From NCBI RefSeq assembly GCF_012275375.1, contig NZ_JAAZQJ010000002.1:310001-374000 (forward strand): a stretch of DNA of 64,000 nucleotides. Direction: 5' to 3'. Both the position numbers and the translations under genes were made by a program. This document shows, in pieces, positions 60,665 through 64,000 of this stretch. A model generated the notes under the pieces. It was not told the origin of the DNA. It did not search any database and was given only the letters and a program-made list of their open reading frames with translations. This DNA comes from Dyella sp. SG609 (GTDB taxonomy: Bacteria; Pseudomonadota; Gammaproteobacteria; Xanthomonadales; Rhodanobacteraceae). How positions within the stretch are numbered: position 1 is the stretch's first letter; the number at the start of each line of letters is the position of its first letter.

Positions 60665-60692
60665 CGAAAAATGGGCTCCAACGGCCCATTCC
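60665..60692 (-). terminator. Leader terminator/attenuator 2 before rimP
   Basis: On the minus strand AATGGGC-CGTTGGA-GCCCATT is followed by TTT. It lies 30 bases before the rimP ATG. Confidence 0.65.
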
Positions 60693-60802
60693 CTTATCTC
60701 GCCGATGTCCCGACTCTTCCGGGGCTCTTTCCGGGCATGTGCGCGCGCAAACCGGTACGAATAGCAAGCCGGGCGTGACGACTATGCGACGCATCCTTGC
60801 GC

Positions 60803-60840
60803 CCAACAAAAAAGCCTCACGAGGAGGCTTTCTTGTTCAA
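60803..60840 (-). terminator. Leader terminator/attenuator 1 before rimP
   Basis: On the minus strand AAAGCCTC-CTCGT-GAGGCTTT is followed by a T-run. With 60665-60692 it gives tandem terminators between the tRNA and rimP, the classic site of NusA-dependent control. I see no gene between 60636 and 61056. Confidence 0.75.
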
Positions 60841-61012
60841 AGAAAGATCCGGTAGCGGGGGAACTTAGGATGCGCTGTGGAAGCGCTTCGTTATTCCGCT
60901 TTGTCCGCCTCAGAGTTCACGAATCATAGTCTGATTAACGCGATTCCGCAACATTTACGCAGGCCGGCCTGAGCCTGGCGCGCGAATGCGAAGCGAGGTT
61001 TTTCGAACGCTC

Positions 61013-61047
61013 AAAGAAATTCGGCGCCCTCTTGCGAGGACGCCGAA
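61013..61047 (-). terminator. Terminator of tRNA-fMet
   Basis: On the minus strand TTCGGCGTCCTC-GCAA-GAGGGCGCCGAA (12 bp, one G-U) is followed by TTTCTTT. It starts 10 bases after the tRNA 3' end. Confidence 0.8.
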
Positions 61048-61056
61048 TCGAATAAT

Positions 61057-61133
<77 letters not shown>

Positions 61134-61146
61134 CCAGAGAAATGAA

Positions 61147-61175
61147 ACTATAGCGGGATGGCCGAATTCTTGCAA
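61147..61175 (-). promoter_or_regulatory. Sigma-70 promoter of tRNA-fMet
   Basis: On the minus strand TTGCAA (61175-61170), a 17-base spacer and TATAGT (61152-61147) lie about 14 bases before the mature tRNA 5' end. Spacing and hexamers are near consensus. Confidence 0.75.
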
Positions 61176-61290
61176 GGGCTCTAGGCGAATTCCGTAAAAC
61201 TTTTTTTGCGGAATTCTTACCCGAACCCATACAACTCTTCTCAATCGCACGCTTGCTGCATCAACGCGGAGGCATCGGCCGCCGCATCGA

Positions 61291-62730
61291 TCAACCGGGG
61301 AACACGCTCTTGCACCAGCCCAGCAGCGGACCCCAGGCCAGGCCCAGCACCAGCAAGGTGAGCGCATTGAGCGACAGCACCAGGCGCAGCGCCGGATCCT
61401 GCTGCAGCTTGATCTCGGTGCCTTCCACCGGCGCGTCGAAGTACATCACCTTCACCACGCGCAGGTAGTAGTACAGGCCGATGATGGCGAACACCGCGCC
61501 GACGATCGCCAGCCACAGCATGCCGGCATGGATGGCCGACTGCAGCACCAGGAACTTGGCGAAGAAGCCGAACAGCGGCGGCACGCCGGCAAGCGAGAAC
61601 ATCACCAGCATCATCAGGAAGGCCATCCACGGCGATCGCTGGTTGAGGCCCTTGAGATCGTCGATCTCCTCGCACTCGAAGCCCGCGCGGGCCAGCGCCA
61701 TGATCACGCCGAAGGCCGCGGTGCCCATCAGCGCGTAGCTGATCGCGTAGAACAGCGCCGACGCGTAGCCTTCCGGACCGGCGTTGACCAGGCCCAGCAG
61801 CAGATAGCCCATGTGCGAGATGGTCGAATAGGCCAGCAGGCGCTTGAGGTTGGTCTGCACGATCGCGACCAGGTTGCCGATCGCCAGCGACAGCACCGCC
61901 AGCGCGGCCAGCATCTGCTGCCAGTGCGCCGACAGGTCGCCCAGGCCCGCTTCCAGCAGGCGGTAGGCCATGCCGAACGCGGCCAGCTTCGGCGCGGAAC
62001 CGATGAAGATGGTCACCGCGGTCGGCGCGCCCTGGTACACGTCCGGAATCCACATGTGGAACGGCGCAGCGCCCAGCTTGAAGCCGATGCCGATGATCAT
62101 GAAGATCATGCCGAACAGCAGCAGGTTGGGCACGCCGGTATGCGCGGCGGCGCCGTGCAGGGTGGCCAGGTCCAGCGTGGCGGTGGCGCCGTAGACCATC
62201 GACATGCCGTACAGCAGCATGCCCGAGGCCAGCGCGCCCAGCACGAAGTACTTCACCGCCGCTTCGGACGAGAGCTTCGAATCGCGGTTCAGCGCCACCA
62301 GCGCGTACGAGGACAGCGTCAGCAGCTCCAGGCCCAGGTACACCGTGATCAGGTTGCCGGCCGAGACCAGCAGCATCACGCCGATCACCGCGAAGATCAT
62401 CAGCGTGTAGAACTCGCCGACGTAGAGCTTGCGGTCGGCCAGGTAGGAGCGCGAGTAGACGAAGACCAGCGCCACGCACAGCAGCGCGAAGGTCTTCAAG
62501 ATCTCCGCCACGCCGTCGCGCACGAACATGCCGCCGAAGGCGCGCACCGGCTGTTCCGGCTGGCCGGAGATCACCAGGTAGATGGCCACCAGCACCACCG
62601 CGATCGACAGCCAGTGCAGCAGGCTGCGCTGCTCCGGCTTCATGAAGGCGTCCAGCAGCAACAGCAGGCACGCCGCCGCCACCAGGTACAACTCCGGCAG
62701 CATGATCAGAATGTCATTGAGATTCGGCAT
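61291..62730 (-). CDS. nuoN: NADH-quinone oxidoreductase subunit N
   Basis: The product is 479 aa with 14 hydrophobic helices. It has the Mrp-antiporter-like FKLGAAPFHMWIPDVYQGAPTAVTIFIGSAPKLAAF with conserved Lys/His, and RLLAYSTISHMGYLLLG. ATG 62730 has GAGA six bases before it; another ATG is at 62736, five bases after the nuoM coding end. It is the last gene of the complex I operon. Confidence 0.95.
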   Translation of the reverse strand: MPNLNDILIMLPELYLVAAACLLLLLDAFMKPEQRSLLHWLSIAVVLVAIYLVISGQPEQPVRAFGGMFVRDGVAEILKTFALLCVALVFVYSRSYLADRKLYVGEFYTLMIFAVIGVMLLVSAGNLITVYLGLELLTLSSYALVALNRDSKLSSEAAVKYFVLGALASGMLLYGMSMVYGATATLDLATLHGAAAHTGVPNLLLFGMIFMIIGIGFKLGAAPFHMWIPDVYQGAPTAVTIFIGSAPKLAAFGMAYRLLEAGLGDLSAHWQQMLAALAVLSLAIGNLVAIVQTNLKRLLAYSTISHMGYLLLGLVNAGPEGYASALFYAISYALMGTAAFGVIMALARAGFECEEIDDLKGLNQRSPWMAFLMMLVMFSLAGVPPLFGFFAKFLVLQSAIHAGMLWLAIVGAVFAIIGLYYYLRVVKVMYFDAPVEGTEIKLQQDPALRLVLSLNALTLLVLGLAWGPLLGWCKSVFPG

Positions 62731-62738
62731 GGTCATTC

Positions 62739-64000
62739 TCAGATCTTGTGGTTGCCAAGCTGCTGCACCAGCTGCGACACGGAGCTGTCCATCAGGTGGA
62801 TCAGCGGCTGCGGCCACACGCCCAGCGCGATCACCGCGGCGGCAAAGGCGATCAGCACGAAGGCTTCGCGCCCGTTGATGTCCTTCATCTCGGCCACGTG
62901 CGGGTTGGTCACCTCGCCCCACAGCACGCGCTTGACCATCCACAAGGTGTAGGCGGCGCCGATGATCAGGGTGAAGGCGGCGAACAGCGCGATCCACGGA
63001 TTGGCCTGGAAGCTGGCCAGGATCACCTGGAACTCGCCGACGAAGCCGCTGGTGCCCGGCAGGCCGCTGTTGGCCATGGCGAACAGCACGTAGAAGAAGC
63101 CGAACCACGGCATCACGTTGATGACGCCGCCGTAGTCCTTGATCTGGCGGCTATGCAGGCGGTCGTACAGCACGCCGATGCAGGAGAACATCGCGCCCGA
63201 TACGAAGCCGTGCGAAATCATCTGCACCATCGCGCCCTGCATGCCGAGCTTGGTCGCGTCCAGGTTGCCGGCGCCGCGCACCAGCATGAAGGCGATGAAG
63301 ATGCCCAGCGTGACGAAGCCCATGTGCGCCACGGACGAATACGCCACCAGCTTCTTCATATCGTCCTGCACCAGGGCGATGTAGCCGATGTAGACCACCG
63401 CGATCAGGCTCAGGCCGATCACCACCCAGGCGTAGGCCTCGGAAGCGTCCGGCACGATCGGCAGCGAGAAGCGCAGGAAACCGTAGCCGCCGATCTTCAG
63501 CATCACCGCGGCCAGCACCACCGAACCGCCGGTCGGCGCCTCCACGTGGGCATCCGGCAGCCAGGTGTGCACCGGCACCATCGGCACCTTCACCGCGAAG
63601 GCGGCCAGGAAGGCGAAGAACAGCCAGGTCTGCTCGCGCATGCTCAGCGGCAGCGCCGCCAGCGTGGCCAGGTCGAACGAACCCGCCTTCAGGTACAGGT
63701 AGATCAGGCCCACCAGCATGAAGATGGAGCCGAGGAAGGTGTAGATGAAGAACTTCAGCGTCGCGTACACGCGGCGCGGACCGCCCCAGATGCCGATGAG
63801 GATGAACATCGGGATCAGCATGGCTTCGAAGAACACGTAGAACAGCAGCGCGTCGGTGGCGCAGAACACGCCGATCATCAGGCCTTCGAGCACCAGCATG
63901 GCGGCCATGTACTGGTGCGGGCGGTTCTGGATGACTTCCCAGGCGCCGACGATGACCAGGATGCCGACGAAGCTGGTCAAGAGGATCAGCGCCACCGCGA
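62739..64000 (-). CDS. nuoM: NADH-quinone oxidoreductase subunit M (N-terminus outside window)
   Basis: About 420 codons are visible; roughly the first 80 residues lie beyond the right edge. It has VFFEAMLIPMFILIGIWGGPRRVYATLKFFIYTFLGS with the essential Glu, FFAFLAAFAVKVPMVPVHTWLPDAHVEAPTGGSV, and KKLVAYSSVAHMGF. It is a proton-pumping antiporter-like subunit of complex I, next to nuoN. Confidence 0.95.
   Translation of the reverse strand, partial: AVALILLTSFVGILVIVGAWEVIQNRPHQYMAAMLVLEGLMIGVFCATDALLFYVFFEAMLIPMFILIGIWGGPRRVYATLKFFIYTFLGSIFMLVGLIYLYLKAGSFDLATLAALPLSMREQTWLFFAFLAAFAVKVPMVPVHTWLPDAHVEAPTGGSVVLAAVMLKIGGYGFLRFSLPIVPDASEAYAWVVIGLSLIAVVYIGYIALVQDDMKKLVAYSSVAHMGFVTLGIFIAFMLVRGAGNLDATKLGMQGAMVQMISHGFVSGAMFSCIGVLYDRLHSRQIKDYGGVINVMPWFGFFYVLFAMANSGLPGTSGFVGEFQVILASFQANPWIALFAAFTLIIGAAYTLWMVKRVLWGEVTNPHVAEMKDINGREAFVLIAFAAAVIALGVWPQPLIHLMDSSVSQLVQQLGNHKI

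Noticed and set aside
61180..61215. GAATTCCG...CGGAATTC inverted repeat as nuoN terminator
   Set aside because: The loop is about 14 bases and AT-rich with no proper T-run after the stem, so the assignment is too weak.

Overview
The window is high-GC DNA from the chromosome of a gammaproteobacterium, most likely order Xanthomonadales (Rhodanobacteraceae-like: Dyella, Frateuria, Luteibacter, Rhodanobacter). The evidence is the canonical tRNA-fMet–rimP–nusA–infB–rbfA–truB–rpsO–pnp string, the gyrA–mtnA stretch, class III PHA synthase genes, and dispersed palindromes with GTAG heads like those of Stenotrophomonas. The genus is an inference; no rRNA is present.

1–15,032 (all minus strand) is the most unusual region. 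It resembles a cell-surface-signalling locus controlling a two-partner secretion system. In transcription order it holds a periplasmic STN protein with a TonB-like C-terminus, an ECF sigma factor, a FecR-type anti-sigma factor, a repeat-filled gap, a TpsB transporter, an ExbB with a large extracytoplasmic LamG/DUF2341 domain, ExbD, TonB, a Porin_5-type porin, a coiled-coil exported protein, a small exported protein, and a very large TpsA exoprotein that runs off the left edge. The same ECF-like promoter (GTTCAG-N18-GTCTAA) and an adjoining conserved block precede both tpsA and tpsB. The layout recalls the PUMA3 (vreAIR)/PdtA–PdtB region of Pseudomonas aeruginosa.

15,179–28,400 carries ordinary accessory metabolism: an AmpC-like serine hydrolase, a divergent SDR/AraC pair, membrane proteins, an acyltransferase, a pentose phosphate group (short-type gnd, tkt, tal), a chloroperoxidase-type hydrolase, an APC permease and a DUF333 lipoprotein.

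28,481–34,080 mixes likely transferred or conflict-related genes: a NADAR protein, an R2K-type ATP-grasp of lower GC, HigBA, an OLD/RecF-like ATPase and a macrodomain protein. The housekeeping helicase gene dbpA lies among them. 34,096–43,253 contains small unknown proteins, a TetR/O-methyltransferase divergent pair, an MFS transporter, a cupin protein, a solo ParB-like protein and a four-domain ferritin-like/Fe-S/double-CDGSH fusion.

43,254–44,203 and 50,943–51,552 are gene-free and packed with dispersed repeats. One repeat class, also at 12.4–12.8 kb, has three consecutive hairpins whose stems covary between copies. Between and after these lie gyrA, a GtrA-like gene, mtnA, a PspC gene and phaC/phaE.

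51,576–61,175 is the translation/RNA-metabolism operon led by an initiator tRNA, with tandem terminators in its leader. 61,291–64,000 holds nuoN and a truncated nuoM, the end of the complex I operon.
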